A DNA stretch of 64,000 bases from DATKZH01 sp035528065 (GTDB lineage: Bacteria > Planctomycetota > Planctomycetia > Pirellulales > Thermoguttaceae). The notes under the pieces were generated by a model that searched no databases, was not told the origin of the DNA, and saw nothing but the letters and a program-made list of their open reading frames with translations. Where the stretch lies: assembly GCA_035528065.1 (NCBI GenBank), contig DATKZH010000084.1, positions 10,502 to 74,501 of the forward strand, in the 5' to 3' direction. Below are positions 40,101-49,275 of this stretch, one piece after another. Positions within the stretch are counted from its first letter, which is position 1; every line of letters starts with the position of its first letter. Made by a program: the position numbers and the translations under genes.

Positions 40101-41682
40101 GGAGATCGCCCTTTCGCTCGACGGGCTCGCGGACGACGTGCTGCCCGGGCGCGGTTTTCAGCGTGCAGGCCCGCTTGAGCGGGAAGGAGGCGTCGAACGC
40201 GCCGATTTGGGCCGGGGAGACGTCGAGCCCGTCGGCCGGCGTGCCGGTCGACGTGTTCATCGGCCGGAACTCGACGCCGGTGACGTTGCCCAGGCGGAGG
40301 TCGTCGAACCAGGCGGTGCCGCGGGCCTGGTAGAGGCCGGCCTTCACGTGCAGGCGCGTCACGCCCGGGTCCGGCGTGAACCGGTAGTCGTAGCGCTGCC
40401 ACTCGGTCGTGCCGCTGATCCTGGCGAAGTCGCGAAACCGGACGAGCTGGTCGTCTGCCGCGTACTGATAGAGCGCGATGAAGGCCATCCCCGGACCGGT
40501 CACCTGATCGGTTCGCACCCATCCCGAGAGCCGGTAGACCGTGCCCGGCTCGGCCGGCAGGTCGAGATGGAGCTGCGGGCTGGGATTGGCGACCCCCTCG
40601 GGCACCGACGCCTTCGCGCAGAAGCGTCCTTCGTGCGGCGACTCGTCGACGATCGTGCAAAGCTCGCTCGTTCGTCGCCACTGGCCCTCGGTCATGGGGC
40701 CGTCGAGCGCCACGGCTCCGTCCTCTTCAAAGCCTCCGCCCGGAATCAGGGAGCGCTCGGCACGCATCGCCTCGTCGAGCTGGGCGTCGACGAACTCCGC
40801 TTCGTCGATCCACTTCCCGTCGACTTTGCGCACGAGCCGGTTGAAGGCGTAGCCGCCGAGGGCGAGGAAGCCGCCGCCCGAGCGGAGGAAATCGACCATC
40901 GCCAGCCGGGCCTCGGCCGGGAAGGTCGCGCCCGTGGGCAGCACCACCAGGTCGAACTGGGACGCGTTGAACACGATCGGGTCGGCCAGCTCGTCGGCCG
41001 AGAGCAGCCGGACGTCGAATCCGGCGCCTTCGAGAATCTTGGCGAGCGTCTCCGGCGAGGAAGCGGCCCCCTGGACGGGCATGCCCGGCTCGCGGAGGAT
41101 GGCGGCCGCGCCGCCGGGGCGATGCGAGCGTCGGGCCGGCGGCTCCACCTCGTCGATCCGCTTCGGCTCGGTCCCGACCACGAGCGTCCAGTTGTCGAAG
41201 CAGGCGATCCCCTTGGCCTGAAACAGCCCGCAACGCAGCGAGACGAAATCGGCCTCCGGATGCACGCGGAACGTGTAGCTGTGGCGATTCCAGGGGCCGG
41301 TGCCGGTCAACTGGACGAAGTCGTGGAACGCGACCAGCTTGCCCCGCTCGTCGGTCTGGTAGACGGCGGCGAAGGCGTAGCCCCCCTTGCCTTGCTCGGG
41401 CACGACCTCCGCGACCTGCACGTCGACGGCCACGGTCAACGTGAGATCCCGGCCGGCAACCAGCACGTCCTGTCTTGCCCCGCCGGGCCGGTCGAAGCGG
41501 AGGCACCCGCCCGGATTGCCGCCCGGGGCGATCGTGCCCCCTCCGGTGTCCCAGCCTGATGCAAGCTCCACGTCGCCGTTCTGCACGAGCGACGGCGGGA
41601 GGGACGCGCCCGACTCAGCCGCCGGCACCATCGAGCCGAACAGAATGACGACGATTGCACACCAGACTGTTTCGTGTCGCAT
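37195..41682 (-). CDS. 1495-residue secreted beta-galactosidase-like multidomain protein (GH42/GH-A-like)
   Basis: ATG 41682 follows CAGGAGA. The protein has a signal peptide (WCAIVVILFGSMVPAAES). A first carbohydrate-binding-like beta-sandwich spans about 30-175. A class-I amidotransferase-like Rossmann region follows (FDVRLLSADELADP, FDLVVLPTGATFP, GGGFLALGG). A second similar sandwich follows, then a TIM barrel with LFGTDTYARTYDSAAENPW, YYINGDYQM and SLGEYGVKTHP, in which the Glu is a likely catalytic acid. A trimerisation-like region ends the catalytic part (QVIVYPAPFAV, GGTLVTTGDFS). It probably hydrolyses a beta-galactoside-type glycan outside the cytoplasm. The substrate is unknown. 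It is convergent with hypE, with a 22-base gap. Confidence 0.82.
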   Translation of the reverse strand: MRHETVWCAIVVILFGSMVPAAESGASLPPSLVQNGDVELASGWDTGGGTIAPGGNPGGCLRFDRPGGARQDVLVAGRDLTLTVAVDVQVAEVVPEQGKGGYAFAAVYQTDERGKLVAFHDFVQLTGTGPWNRHSYTFRVHPEADFVSLRCGLFQAKGIACFDNWTLVVGTEPKRIDEVEPPARRSHRPGGAAAILREPGMPVQGAASSPETLAKILEGAGFDVRLLSADELADPIVFNASQFDLVVLPTGATFPAEARLAMVDFLRSGGGFLALGGYAFNRLVRKVDGKWIDEAEFVDAQLDEAMRAERSLIPGGGFEEDGAVALDGPMTEGQWRRTSELCTIVDESPHEGRFCAKASVPEGVANPSPQLHLDLPAEPGTVYRLSGWVRTDQVTGPGMAFIALYQYAADDQLVRFRDFARISGTTEWQRYDYRFTPDPGVTRLHVKAGLYQARGTAWFDDLRLGNVTGVEFRPMNTSTGTPADGLDVSPAQIGAFDASFPLKRACTLKTAPGQHVVREPVERKGDLRGWAASGVIGSDNARWIPLLQTYDRYGRPRGAAAAMILNYKGFYAGSCWAYFGVENVDLLEDPQGPTASAIAQVARFMRRKLFLRNLATDHRLYREGEPVTASVVVDNRGSEERPVRLRFSLAGPRADRPPATAVRELVVPSGTKEQVEVTFPEVDGGGDLLRVAVTLEADGEPIDELVTGVVLQKPSPADSGPELRFAENYFTLNGRPTFLFGTDTYARTYDSAAENPWTWHQELTAARDVGLNLYENLQYNKPGHKMSDDDWRSFRAMGRLTQDLNLVFMPGMLVGHNVAIGDAELEEQSTLCGEYARHLGDTPGLLYYINGDYQMRLEEHPEDVKTVWNRWLKEKYPSADALRAAWGPDAVRGELGNLDFPPPASGRWDDVAAVDRLRFQSWLLGRWNRAHVEAVRRHDARHPITSEYYSTPFAGIDLVMTIDGQDVSNIGFFDRPVDDIDNLPLKIRWNDLRARGKGVSLGEYGVKTHPAWTVENGAVGYHIVRTEEEQSRLFLAVAHYALGLGACKVQNWCLRDAQARVFPWGIFYPNQMIPKDVAYVHRNESIVWRHFRPVQAAPALTVCLANQLRLGNQEALGTTVAYRTFGDLLALHYDFNVIDDHHLDQIPAATQVIVYPAPFAVQDAAYSRWLAWVKQGGTLVTTGDFSYDADRQRTRPERLAELAGVEFVAEGYPNVARTLGSDVKAEFSLPGLDAQVVRPCIRVKPTSAEVLGATSKGDPVLVRNRVGRGVVYFFTDPIELGDDDPAKATRRRLYSTLLDAAKLKPLPVTPNEPWLHVMREPTARGTVHVVYNTKLDAGTEPVEVPTAAGPVTLLTRNRWPALAAATREGHVVAASAYGRASVGDEPLMTGDGLKALLSLDGEDLRRSQAILIAPFEPGRVELPNRSDDFVAIAGEFRSGKWTPLERLPLSGASLSIDVDADRATCLILVCPENTEARWGAQLTEAMLHPDRIRGY

Positions 41683-41832
41683 CGGTGTCTCCTGCGTGCG
41701 GTCTCCGTCCTGCGGGTCGTTTCCAAGTCGGAGCTTTGGGGCCATGAAGACGTGGGCGAAGCCGCAAGCGGCTCTCGGACTGACGGAACGTCGGTCATCC
41801 CGGACTCGGATTTGCGATCTGCGGGAATCGGT

Positions 41833-43914
41833 CTACCGGCTCGGTTCGTTCCCGTTCACCTCGCCCCAAAGCTGACGCTGCGACGCCGTATCGAGTATCT
41901 CCACCACGTCGGCCTCCAGCAAAAACCCTTCCTGCTGCAACTGGAGCGCCGCTTGGGTCATCCGGGCGAGATAGGCCTCCCGGGTCGGATACCGCTCGAG
42001 CGCCGCCGGGCGTGGGTCGCCCTGCCTGCGCCGCTCTTCGGCCGTGCGGGCCAGCGGCAGGTGCATGCCGTGCAGCCCGCAGAGCACCCCTTCCGCGCCG
42101 TGCTCGGCGGCGCGGAGGTTCCAGCCGGTGTACGTGCCCAGCGGCACGGCCACGTCGGGAAGGCGAACGCCGGCCAGCTCGTTGCCGTCGGCGTCGACGG
42201 CCGGGATGAGCGTTCGATACGGCGGCCCCACTCGGGGCGGCACGTAGTCGGCGATGCCCTGCGTCAGCCAACGCGGGCCGGGGTCGAGCCGCAACGGCTG
42301 ATAGTACGCCTGCGGCAGCCGAACGCCCGGGATCTCGGGAAACGACTCGCGGAAGGTCGCCAGGTCGACCAGCGTGCCGTCGGCGATGCGCGGATAGCGG
42401 CTCGCCGGCGGCTCCTCGCCCTGGCTGACCCAGCGATCGAGCGCGACCAGCATCGCGCGGAGGATCGGCGGGCGGTCGTCCAGCACGTTGCGGGGGTTCT
42501 GGCAGATGCCGCAGTCGGGCGGGCCGGCGCCGAGGTGCTGCGCCCCGGACACCAGGTAGACGCGAACGCTCGGGTCAAGCTCCAGGTCCCGCTTGCCTTC
42601 CACGTCGGTGTGCAGGAGCGAGGCCGCGCGCACCCAGTACTCGCTCGACGTCTGCGTGAAGATCATCTTGGGCACATGGCCGCGGGCGCGTGCCCGGGCG
42701 AGCGTGTCGCCCTCGCGGCCCGTGAGCGGGTCCTTCTGCGGCATCGGGGTGAAGGGGAAGAACTCGGAGGGGTTGAGGTTGCCTTCGTGCTGGAGGCTGT
42801 AAAGCGTGGCCATGCCGAAGCGGTGGTTGAAAAGCCCCTTGCCGGCCCCGGCCACGTGGGCCAGGCACCCGTCGAAGACCATCCGGCCGGCTTCGTCGGT
42901 GTTGAAACCGTCGTAGACGAAATGATGGACCACGCGCCCCGACTGCGAGATCCCGAACACGTACGCGCGCTCGACCGCGCCGGCCAGCGGGTTGGCCGTG
43001 CCTTGCCGATCGCGCTCGGCGTATCGGAAGAACGACACGCCGTCGCGGATCGCGGCCAGCCCCAGGCCGGCGACGCGCGGGTCCTTGCCGGTGTAGACGA
43101 GGTCGTAGAGCCAGCCGGGCCGGAGCCCCTCCTCGACGTACAGGCTCTTCGCGTCGGGCACGACCTTGCCGTCGTCCCATCGGGCGAACGCCCATGCGTC
43201 GCGCGGAACCTCGACGGCCGGCTCCGTTCGTCGGGGGCGCATGGTGAGCCGAGCCGACGCGTCGTCGAGGCTCACCGTGGCGTAGGCGTCCGACGTACCC
43301 CAAGGGCTCCAGAAGAACTCGCGGCTTCGGACCTTCTCGTCCACGCAGATCTCCACGTGGATCCTGCCGGTGATCGACTTGCCGCCGTCGCGGGCCACGG
43401 GCAGGCCGACGAGCAGGCGGTCGGTGTCGTCGGGCATGACGTCGCCGCACCAGCCGGTCCATAGGATGGAATACCCCTGGTGCATGAGGAAGCCGTTGCC
43501 GGCGTCGGCCAGGGTGGTCGGGTTGTTGCCCCCGACCCCGTTGAACGTCCAAAGGGCCAGCTTGTTGCCGCGGTTGTGTACGTCGTACAGCACGCGCCGG
43601 TTGCCTCGCGACGGATCGACCGGCGCGAGCAGGAAGAAATCGGTCCAGCACTCGACCCTCCCCCGGGCGTTTTGCGGGGCGAGCTTCAGGTCGGCGATCC
43701 GCCCGTTGGCCGGATCGTCGGGGTCGACCTCGAGGTACAACCGGCCGGCCAGCTTCTCGTAGGGCCCCGATCGTCCGAAGGAGTGTCCCCCGGCAAACGG
43801 CTCGCGCCGCTCGATCTTCACGCGCACGACCTCGGCCGGCGCGAGCTGCGGCAAGAGCAAGATCAGTGTGGAGAAGACCGCGCCGAGAATCGCGACGTAT
43901 CGCCATCGGTCCAT
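41833..43914 (-). CDS. Secreted alpha/beta hydrolase (Abhydrolase_10-like)
   Basis: The 693-residue product has a signal peptide (AILGAVFSTLILLLPQLAPAE), an N-terminal VVRVKIERREPFAGGHSFGRSGPYEKLAG typical of the family, and a nucleophile elbow in VFGISQSGRVVHHFVYDG (G-I-S-Q-S-G). A probable catalytic His is in GAQHLGAGPP. Members are annotated as hydrolase-domain proteins without a known substrate. It lies upstream of the GH42-like gene on the same strand, 150 bases apart, so the two may be co-expressed. Start ATG 43914 has a GAGGCGG stretch upstream. Confidence 0.82.
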   Translation of the reverse strand: MDRWRYVAILGAVFSTLILLLPQLAPAEVVRVKIERREPFAGGHSFGRSGPYEKLAGRLYLEVDPDDPANGRIADLKLAPQNARGRVECWTDFFLLAPVDPSRGNRRVLYDVHNRGNKLALWTFNGVGGNNPTTLADAGNGFLMHQGYSILWTGWCGDVMPDDTDRLLVGLPVARDGGKSITGRIHVEICVDEKVRSREFFWSPWGTSDAYATVSLDDASARLTMRPRRTEPAVEVPRDAWAFARWDDGKVVPDAKSLYVEEGLRPGWLYDLVYTGKDPRVAGLGLAAIRDGVSFFRYAERDRQGTANPLAGAVERAYVFGISQSGRVVHHFVYDGFNTDEAGRMVFDGCLAHVAGAGKGLFNHRFGMATLYSLQHEGNLNPSEFFPFTPMPQKDPLTGREGDTLARARARGHVPKMIFTQTSSEYWVRAASLLHTDVEGKRDLELDPSVRVYLVSGAQHLGAGPPDCGICQNPRNVLDDRPPILRAMLVALDRWVSQGEEPPASRYPRIADGTLVDLATFRESFPEIPGVRLPQAYYQPLRLDPGPRWLTQGIADYVPPRVGPPYRTLIPAVDADGNELAGVRLPDVAVPLGTYTGWNLRAAEHGAEGVLCGLHGMHLPLARTAEERRRQGDPRPAALERYPTREAYLARMTQAALQLQQEGFLLEADVVEILDTASQRQLWGEVNGNEPSR

Positions 43915-43932
43915 GTTGCCGCCTCGCTTTCT

Positions 43933-44140
43933 TCAGGGGGATCGCTGGAATCGCGTCTGCCGTGGGGCACCGGCCCGGCAGATCACGCTGCCCTCCATGA
44001 TAGCCGTGAGCCAGGCGCAGGTGAAGGACGCAACGTGATTCCAGAAGGCGATCTCCCGGTTGCAGCCCTGGCGACCGAAGCCGCAGTCGGTGGAGACGAC
44101 GAGCCGCTCGGGCGGGATGTGCCGGAGGGCTTTGCGCAGG
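43933..44140 (-). pseudogene. Remnant of MetE-like cobalamin-independent methionine synthase, copy 1
   Basis: Read directly after the stop of the Wzz-like gene, the minus strand encodes ALRHIPPERLVVSTDCGF then GRQGCNREIAFW. This matches the C-terminal catalytic region of the MetE-like (Meth_synt_2) family, which usually continues IAFYK. The sequence then departs from the family and stops at 43933. No N-terminal part is present. A sister remnant with the true C-terminal end lies at 49116-49275 in the same relation to the second Wzz-like gene. Confidence 0.8.
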
Positions 44141-45301
44141 CTACGACTTGACCTGCCTTCGCCTCATTGCCCTGCAAAGGGCTCCCAGGAGCAAAGGGAC
44201 GGCGAGCCAGACGGCGGATATTGCCGTGATCGTCTTGTAGGGAATCGCAACGCGTGGGGCGGGCGGGGCAGCCTTCTGCAACAACGTGCCTCGTTCTTGG
44301 ATGAGCCCGTCTGTTCTCAGCGACATTATCCGAGTGCGGACGATCTGGAAAACGCACATAGCCCGCACGACCTCCGCCCTGGCAAGCTCCAATTCGAGCA
44401 GCTCGCCGTCATCTTCTACCGCACCCTCGATCTGCTCCCGACATCGGCGGCGCAACCACGACTCCACCGTGCGGCAAGCGTCGATCTCCCTTTGAATCGC
44501 TGCGGCCTGTTCATGCGGAGGTTGAACGACATCGGCCTCGACCGTCCCTTCTATTTCGGGGCCCAACGCCGCAAGCCGCGCCTCCAGAGTCGCCCTCTCG
44601 GCTTCATGGCGGGCGAGACTCTCCACTACGTCATCTGATGTGAACATCCCAGTAACGCATTCAGGCAGGAATGGCGTCAAGTGGCGGTCCGTCGACACTC
44701 GCTGGGCCATTTCGCGAACGTCCTCTCGAAGTTCTTCTAGCTCAGCGGATCGGCGTTCCCGTTCGTCCTCCAGCGCCTCCAGTTGGCGTCGCAGCCGCAT
44801 CGCTTCCGGACTGCGCCAGGTACGCGATTGGAAATACGAATCGACCACCGCGTTGACGATCTTCGCCGCGTCGTCCGGATCGCGGGCAGTAAGCGACACG
44901 GTGACAAGCTCCGAGTCGTGCACCCTCTCCACCTCGATGTGCTCGGCGAGCCAGTCTGTCCGCGATTGCTGCCGCGGGAACACCGAGAGCGTTGCGATTT
45001 CTGGTCGACTGGCAGCACCGGCGAGCACCTCAGAACTGAGGATCGGCGCCCGTACGTCTACCTCGAACACAGTGCGGACTAGCTCGGGTGGAGGGATTAG
45101 CATTGAATGGTATGGGACCCTAAATTCTATCCACGCGCTAGCACGATGCGGCCGCCACGCGACGATCGACGCCACGATGCTCAACAGCACGGCAAGATAG
45201 GCCGTGAACAACAGCAGCCCCTTGAGCGAGAACTGGAAGCGGCGACGCGGGCTTGCGACTGCCTGCGTGCGCGTGCCTCGCTGCTGCGAGTCGTCGGCCA
45301 T
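44141..45301 (-). CDS. Wzz/GumC-like polysaccharide co-polymerase, paralogue 1
   Basis: The 386-residue product has two membrane helices (LLLFTAYLAVLLSIVASIVAW near 30-50 and ISAVWLAVPLLLGALCRAM near the end) around a long periplasmic coiled-coil region. It contains VSLTARDPDDAAKIVNAVVDSY, the hallmark of chain-length determinant proteins. It lacks the cytoplasmic tyrosine-kinase domain of BY-kinases. It probably tunes polymer length for an exported glycan, but no Wzx, Wzy or glycosyltransferase is adjacent. ATG 45301 has AGGAGA four bases upstream. A clear paralogue lies at 49276-50439. Confidence 0.8.
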   Translation of the reverse strand: MADDSQQRGTRTQAVASPRRRFQFSLKGLLLFTAYLAVLLSIVASIVAWRPHRASAWIEFRVPYHSMLIPPPELVRTVFEVDVRAPILSSEVLAGAASRPEIATLSVFPRQQSRTDWLAEHIEVERVHDSELVTVSLTARDPDDAAKIVNAVVDSYFQSRTWRSPEAMRLRRQLEALEDERERRSAELEELREDVREMAQRVSTDRHLTPFLPECVTGMFTSDDVVESLARHEAERATLEARLAALGPEIEGTVEADVVQPPHEQAAAIQREIDACRTVESWLRRRCREQIEGAVEDDGELLELELARAEVVRAMCVFQIVRTRIMSLRTDGLIQERGTLLQKAAPPAPRVAIPYKTITAISAVWLAVPLLLGALCRAMRRRQVKS

Positions 45302-45418
45302 GCTTCTCCTGCCCGAGCTGGATACGGCAGAGGTGCGGTGAAGTGCCGCAGAAAACCAGAGCCTCCCCGCTGGAACACCGCTTCCATGCTAACCGCTTGT
45401 CTCACGGCGGTCAATCAG

Positions 45419-45516
45419 GATGGGGGAGCGCGTGCAGTAGCACAGGCTTCCAGCCTGTGTGCACGACAGGTAAGACGCCGGTCCCTACATACCGCGACCG
45501 AAGGTCTCCCCGAGCC
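45419..45516. repeat. 98-base repeat, copy 1 (AGCACAGGCTTCCAGCCTGTG family)
   Basis: Identical over 98 bases to 50557-50654. It contains the palindrome CACAGGCTTCCAGCCTGTG and CGACCGAAGGTCTCC. It lies upstream of the first Wzz-like gene, and the rest of the 322-base gap (45302-45623) has no gene. Confidence 0.95.
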
Positions 45517-45623
45517 TGGCGGTTCTGGAGACCTGGGGTCCGCGGTTTCGGTGGGGTCCGGAGAGCTTCGCAGCGTGCCCGGGACGCCTTCTGGTTTCGC
45601 CGGGATTTCGATCTCGACACGGC

Positions 45624-48600
45624 TCAACCGTCCAGTGAGACCGCGTACACAATCACATCCATTCCCTCTCGGTTTCCCGGCTGGATCTCCAGGGATTCGA
45701 TCGTCGTCTCCGGATGCGGATTCTCCCAAGTGAACGTGGGGATATTGACCTGAAGGCGGCCCAGCATGCTGCCGAAGATGGCCGGCTCCTGGAGCCTGCC
45801 CAGGATGAAATCGTTCCAGTCGGTAACGTGGGTGCGGAACTTTAGGGGCAGCTTCTCGGTGGTGCCGTCGTCGTAGCGGAAAAGGTACGTTGCCGGCACG
45901 GCGTTGCGGAAGTGCTCGTCGTTCTCGCCCTTGCCTTCGTAGCCGCTGACCTTGTTCGTGGTGTGCATCAGCGTGACGTACCGCGCCGTCTTGCCGATCT
46001 TCAGCGACGGTCCTTTGGCCGCGTTGCCCCGGATGACCAACCCGGCCGGCCGGCCCTCGACGCGAAAAGGACGGAGGACGGCGCCGCGGTAGTTGCTCGC
46101 TTCCTGCTCGAGGAACGCGGGCCGGGCACGGTCGGGGAGCCCCATCGCCTTCACGAGCTCGTCGCCCGACGCGACCGACGGCTCCCCTTCCGGGAGCACG
46201 TCCGCCAGCGCCAGTGAGGCCGCGTCGGCGACATAGGGCTTCTCCTTCCCATAATGGTACGCCGCCTGTTGGTAGAGCAGCGTGTTGACGAAGGGGAAGT
46301 CTTCGAGGCAGCAGTTCTCGGGCGACCAGGTGAGATAGGCCGCCAGCGACATGCCGGTCATCACCTGCTTGTAAGGGGCCGAGGGATGCGGCGAGCCCCA
46401 GGTGGTGCCCAACAGGCCCGCGGCCCCGTAGTGGTAGACGTCTCGGGTGAAAAGCGCCACGTTCTCCGCCCGATACCAGGCGGGCGCGCCCACGACCGTG
46501 AAACCGAGATCCGCAAAGAACTTGACGAATCGGAACCGCCCCGCCTCGGGAATCCCGTAGTGCCACGGATTGAGCACGATGTCCCGGGGCAGCGGGGCCA
46601 GCTTGGGGCCGTCCTGCTCCAACTCGCTGATGCCGTACCTCGGCGCATTGTGTTGCGGATTGATCTCGTCGGCCCACATCCACAGCCGCACGCCCCGCCG
46701 GCTGAGATGTTCCCGCGTGATGCCCACCGTGTGGAAGATCCAGTCGAGCTCCGTCTTGCCTTGGGAGTGCGGGTCCTGGGGATCGACGATCTTGGCGAAG
46801 TGCAATTCATCCATGCCGAGATGCACGTCGGTCGGCTCCATCGTCTCGATGACCTCGTCCAGCAGGTCGAACACGAGCTTCGACGCGTCGGGGTGGAACG
46901 CATTGAAGCTCCGCTCGAACTTGCGGCCCATCGGATACGAGTGCTTCTTCTCGGCCGCCATGTGCTCGTATTCGGGCTTGTTCAGGATCCAGCCGGCGCG
47001 GGACCAGAGGTACAACTGGGGAATGAGATTGATGCCTCGCTCCTTGGCATACTGGCTGAGCTGGCGGTAGTCCTCCTTGGTGTATCGCTTGCCGCCCAGG
47101 TTGGGATGGCTGTCGAAGGGGAAGCGGGGGTCGTCGCCGTACCCCACCAGATCGAGGGTCGCGTAGTTCATCCGCAACAGGAACAAGATGTCGATCATGT
47201 CCCTTGCCGAGCCGACGTCGCTCCCGCCCGACAGGTCCCAACCGCGCAACGCGAGGCGCGGGGCGTCGACCATGGTCAGGCACGGGATGGCCTTGTGCTG
47301 GGAGCTCTTCGCCTGGCTTCCCAGCAAGCAGGCCGTGGCCACGCCGCGGAGCACGCCTTCGCGCGTGCGTCCGGCAATGCGGATGCCGTCCGGCTCGATT
47401 TCGAGGAGGAAGGCTTCGTTCGACCGGCAAATGGCCCGCTGCCGCTCGTCCAGCGAGAGGGGGCATTCGTCTCCCTCCCAGAGGCTGAGGCTGACGGGGG
47501 ATTCCGTCTCTCGTTCCCTGTCGGTCAGGCCGCGGGCGACGAACTCCTTGAGGCTCTCGGAGAGCGACACGCCTTCGTCGACGAAGCGGAGCTCGGCCGG
47601 CAGGGGGAACGTCTTGCCTTCGTGGAGAGCCCCCTTCAAGGGCTTGCCGGCAATGAGGAACCGCGGCATGCCCAGCGGCTGCGTGATCCGGTCCAGCACC
47701 GGCTCCTCCCTCCCTGCGGCTTCGGCGCCTGCCGCCTCGCCGTGCCAGGCGATCCGCAGCTCGGGCAAGTGCTGCAGTCTGCAGAACGACAGGCCCGGCA
47801 GTCCACCCCAGTTGCTCATCTCGGGCTCGCCGGTGGTGCGACGGCGGCTGAGGTTCAGGTAGAGGCTCCGCGGGTTGGTCCCCTCCTGTCCGCCGAGGAT
47901 GCCGGCCAAATCGATCTTCATCTCCACGAGGTACTTGTCGGCATGCTTCGTTGCCGCCGCCTCCCAGTTGCCGAGGTAGTCGAAGCCCGATTCGCCCTGG
48001 TCGTCGTACCAGGTGCGGTGCACCGGGCTCTTCTCGGCCGTCCTCTGGATGCAGGCGCGATAGCCGTCGGCGTTGACCAGGAACTGGTAGGAGTCCTTGC
48101 GGTTCGGCGAGATGAACGCCTCGACGTGATCCCCGCTGCGGACGACCGGCGAGTGCCGCTGGACGGTTCGGATCTTGTCCATCGCCGGCTCCTCGGCGGC
48201 AAACGCAAGGAACAGGCTCCGCCCGTCGGTGAACGCATTCACGTGCGTGGCGGGCTCGCAGGCGCGGTCGACGTTCTCCAAATCACGGAAATCGGCCAGT
48301 CGCACTGCCCGTCGCCACGCCGACTCGGTCACGCTCCCGTCCACGGTGACTTGCCCGCGAAGCAGGGGGATGGTTAAAGGCTCCCGGGCGAAGTGCCTGG
48401 CGAAGGAGACCGAGCCGAACAGAATGCCGGTCGGTGTGCCCGAGAGGCCCACGCGCACTTTGGTCACGTCGGCGCCCAGGTGGATGAGTTTCTGGGCTTC
48501 CTGCCAGGACTTGTGCGGGGCCGGCGCGGGGAGCGATATGGCGTCCTTGGCCCACTCGCCGCCGGCCTGGGTGAGCACCAGCGCACCGCCGCCCGAGGTG

Positions 48601-48908
48601 CCTTCCTGGTTGAGAACGCGGATCGTGAGCAGCCAGACGCCGGGGCCCACGACGTCGACGTCCTGATAGAGCCGGAAGAACCCCTCCCCCCTTTGGAAGA
48701 AGAGCCCGGCCCGGCTGACGTTGATCGCATTCTCCCCGTCGCCCTGGGCGGTCCAATGCTTGCGCCCTTCGCGGAAATCGGCGTTTTGGAGCAGATTCAC
48801 GCGTGGAAAGCGCGTGGCGCGGGCGTATCTCGATTCGGCCGCGTGGGTCGCGGGCGTGTTTGCGAGAATGACGAACAGAAAGATCCCCGCGGCAGTGCGA
48901 CTTCGCAT
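45624..48908 (-). CDS. Secreted GH20 beta-N-acetylhexosaminidase with CBM9-like domain
   Basis: The 1094-residue product has a signal peptide (TAAGIFLFVILANTPATHAAE), an N-terminal beta-sandwich (LLQNADFREGRKHWT), and a CBM9-like domain near 190-380 (QVTVDGSVTESAWRRAVRLADF, SGDHVEAFISPNRKDSYQF). The GH20 module has a GH20b-like lead domain (EAFLLEIEPDGIRIAGRTREG) and the catalytic barrel (LALRGWDLSGG, DVHLGMDELHF with the Asp-Glu pair near 697, VRLWMWADEI). GH20 enzymes cleave terminal GlcNAc or GalNAc by substrate-assisted catalysis. Product likely periplasmic or secreted. GGGGAGG lies six bases before the ATG. It is placed between the two Wzz-like cassettes. Confidence 0.88.
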   Translation of the reverse strand: MRSRTAAGIFLFVILANTPATHAAESRYARATRFPRVNLLQNADFREGRKHWTAQGDGENAINVSRAGLFFQRGEGFFRLYQDVDVVGPGVWLLTIRVLNQEGTSGGGALVLTQAGGEWAKDAISLPAPAPHKSWQEAQKLIHLGADVTKVRVGLSGTPTGILFGSVSFARHFAREPLTIPLLRGQVTVDGSVTESAWRRAVRLADFRDLENVDRACEPATHVNAFTDGRSLFLAFAAEEPAMDKIRTVQRHSPVVRSGDHVEAFISPNRKDSYQFLVNADGYRACIQRTAEKSPVHRTWYDDQGESGFDYLGNWEAAATKHADKYLVEMKIDLAGILGGQEGTNPRSLYLNLSRRRTTGEPEMSNWGGLPGLSFCRLQHLPELRIAWHGEAAGAEAAGREEPVLDRITQPLGMPRFLIAGKPLKGALHEGKTFPLPAELRFVDEGVSLSESLKEFVARGLTDRERETESPVSLSLWEGDECPLSLDERQRAICRSNEAFLLEIEPDGIRIAGRTREGVLRGVATACLLGSQAKSSQHKAIPCLTMVDAPRLALRGWDLSGGSDVGSARDMIDILFLLRMNYATLDLVGYGDDPRFPFDSHPNLGGKRYTKEDYRQLSQYAKERGINLIPQLYLWSRAGWILNKPEYEHMAAEKKHSYPMGRKFERSFNAFHPDASKLVFDLLDEVIETMEPTDVHLGMDELHFAKIVDPQDPHSQGKTELDWIFHTVGITREHLSRRGVRLWMWADEINPQHNAPRYGISELEQDGPKLAPLPRDIVLNPWHYGIPEAGRFRFVKFFADLGFTVVGAPAWYRAENVALFTRDVYHYGAAGLLGTTWGSPHPSAPYKQVMTGMSLAAYLTWSPENCCLEDFPFVNTLLYQQAAYHYGKEKPYVADAASLALADVLPEGEPSVASGDELVKAMGLPDRARPAFLEQEASNYRGAVLRPFRVEGRPAGLVIRGNAAKGPSLKIGKTARYVTLMHTTNKVSGYEGKGENDEHFRNAVPATYLFRYDDGTTEKLPLKFRTHVTDWNDFILGRLQEPAIFGSMLGRLQVNIPTFTWENPHPETTIESLEIQPGNREGMDVIVYAVSLDG

Positions 48909-49115
48909 CAGCTACCTCCCCGCAGTCTCGGGATCTCGTCAAGGCCCTATCCATGCTGTGGTGGCCGTCATCACCACAGACGCCGAAGACCGCAAGATAG
49001 TTCCCCAGAAGGCTTATCTTCTGGACGCTTCCAGGGGAAGCCCGCTGACCGGGCGGACGCACCCTACGCGGCGATGGGCCTTCGGATCAGCGGCTCCGTC
49101 GCCCGAAGCACACGC

Positions 49116-49275
49116 TCAAGAGCAGCAACCACCCTTCGGCACGATGTCGGTCTGAAGCGTCGGGTCGGCCGCCGGCACGCAGGTCTCGCGCGGGTCCGGC
49201 TCGCGGCGACCGAAACCGCGATCGATGGAGACGATCGGGCGCTCCGCCGAGATATGCTGGAGGGACTTGCACCGG
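49116..49275 (-). pseudogene. Remnant of MetE-like methionine synthase, copy 2
   Basis: Immediately after the stop of the second Wzz-like gene the frame reads SLQHISAERPIVSIDRGFGR, then (after loss of about 25 residues relative to the family) ETCVPAADPTLQTDIVPK and a stop. This is the C-terminal end of a MetE-like protein in which the Cys of STDCGF is Arg. The internal deletion and missing N-terminus mark it as dead. Confidence 0.82.

Noticed and set aside
37787..40681. 964-codon frame overlapping the GH42-like gene
   Set aside because: Same-strand alternative frame with extreme Arg content; the 1495-residue frame has coherent domains.
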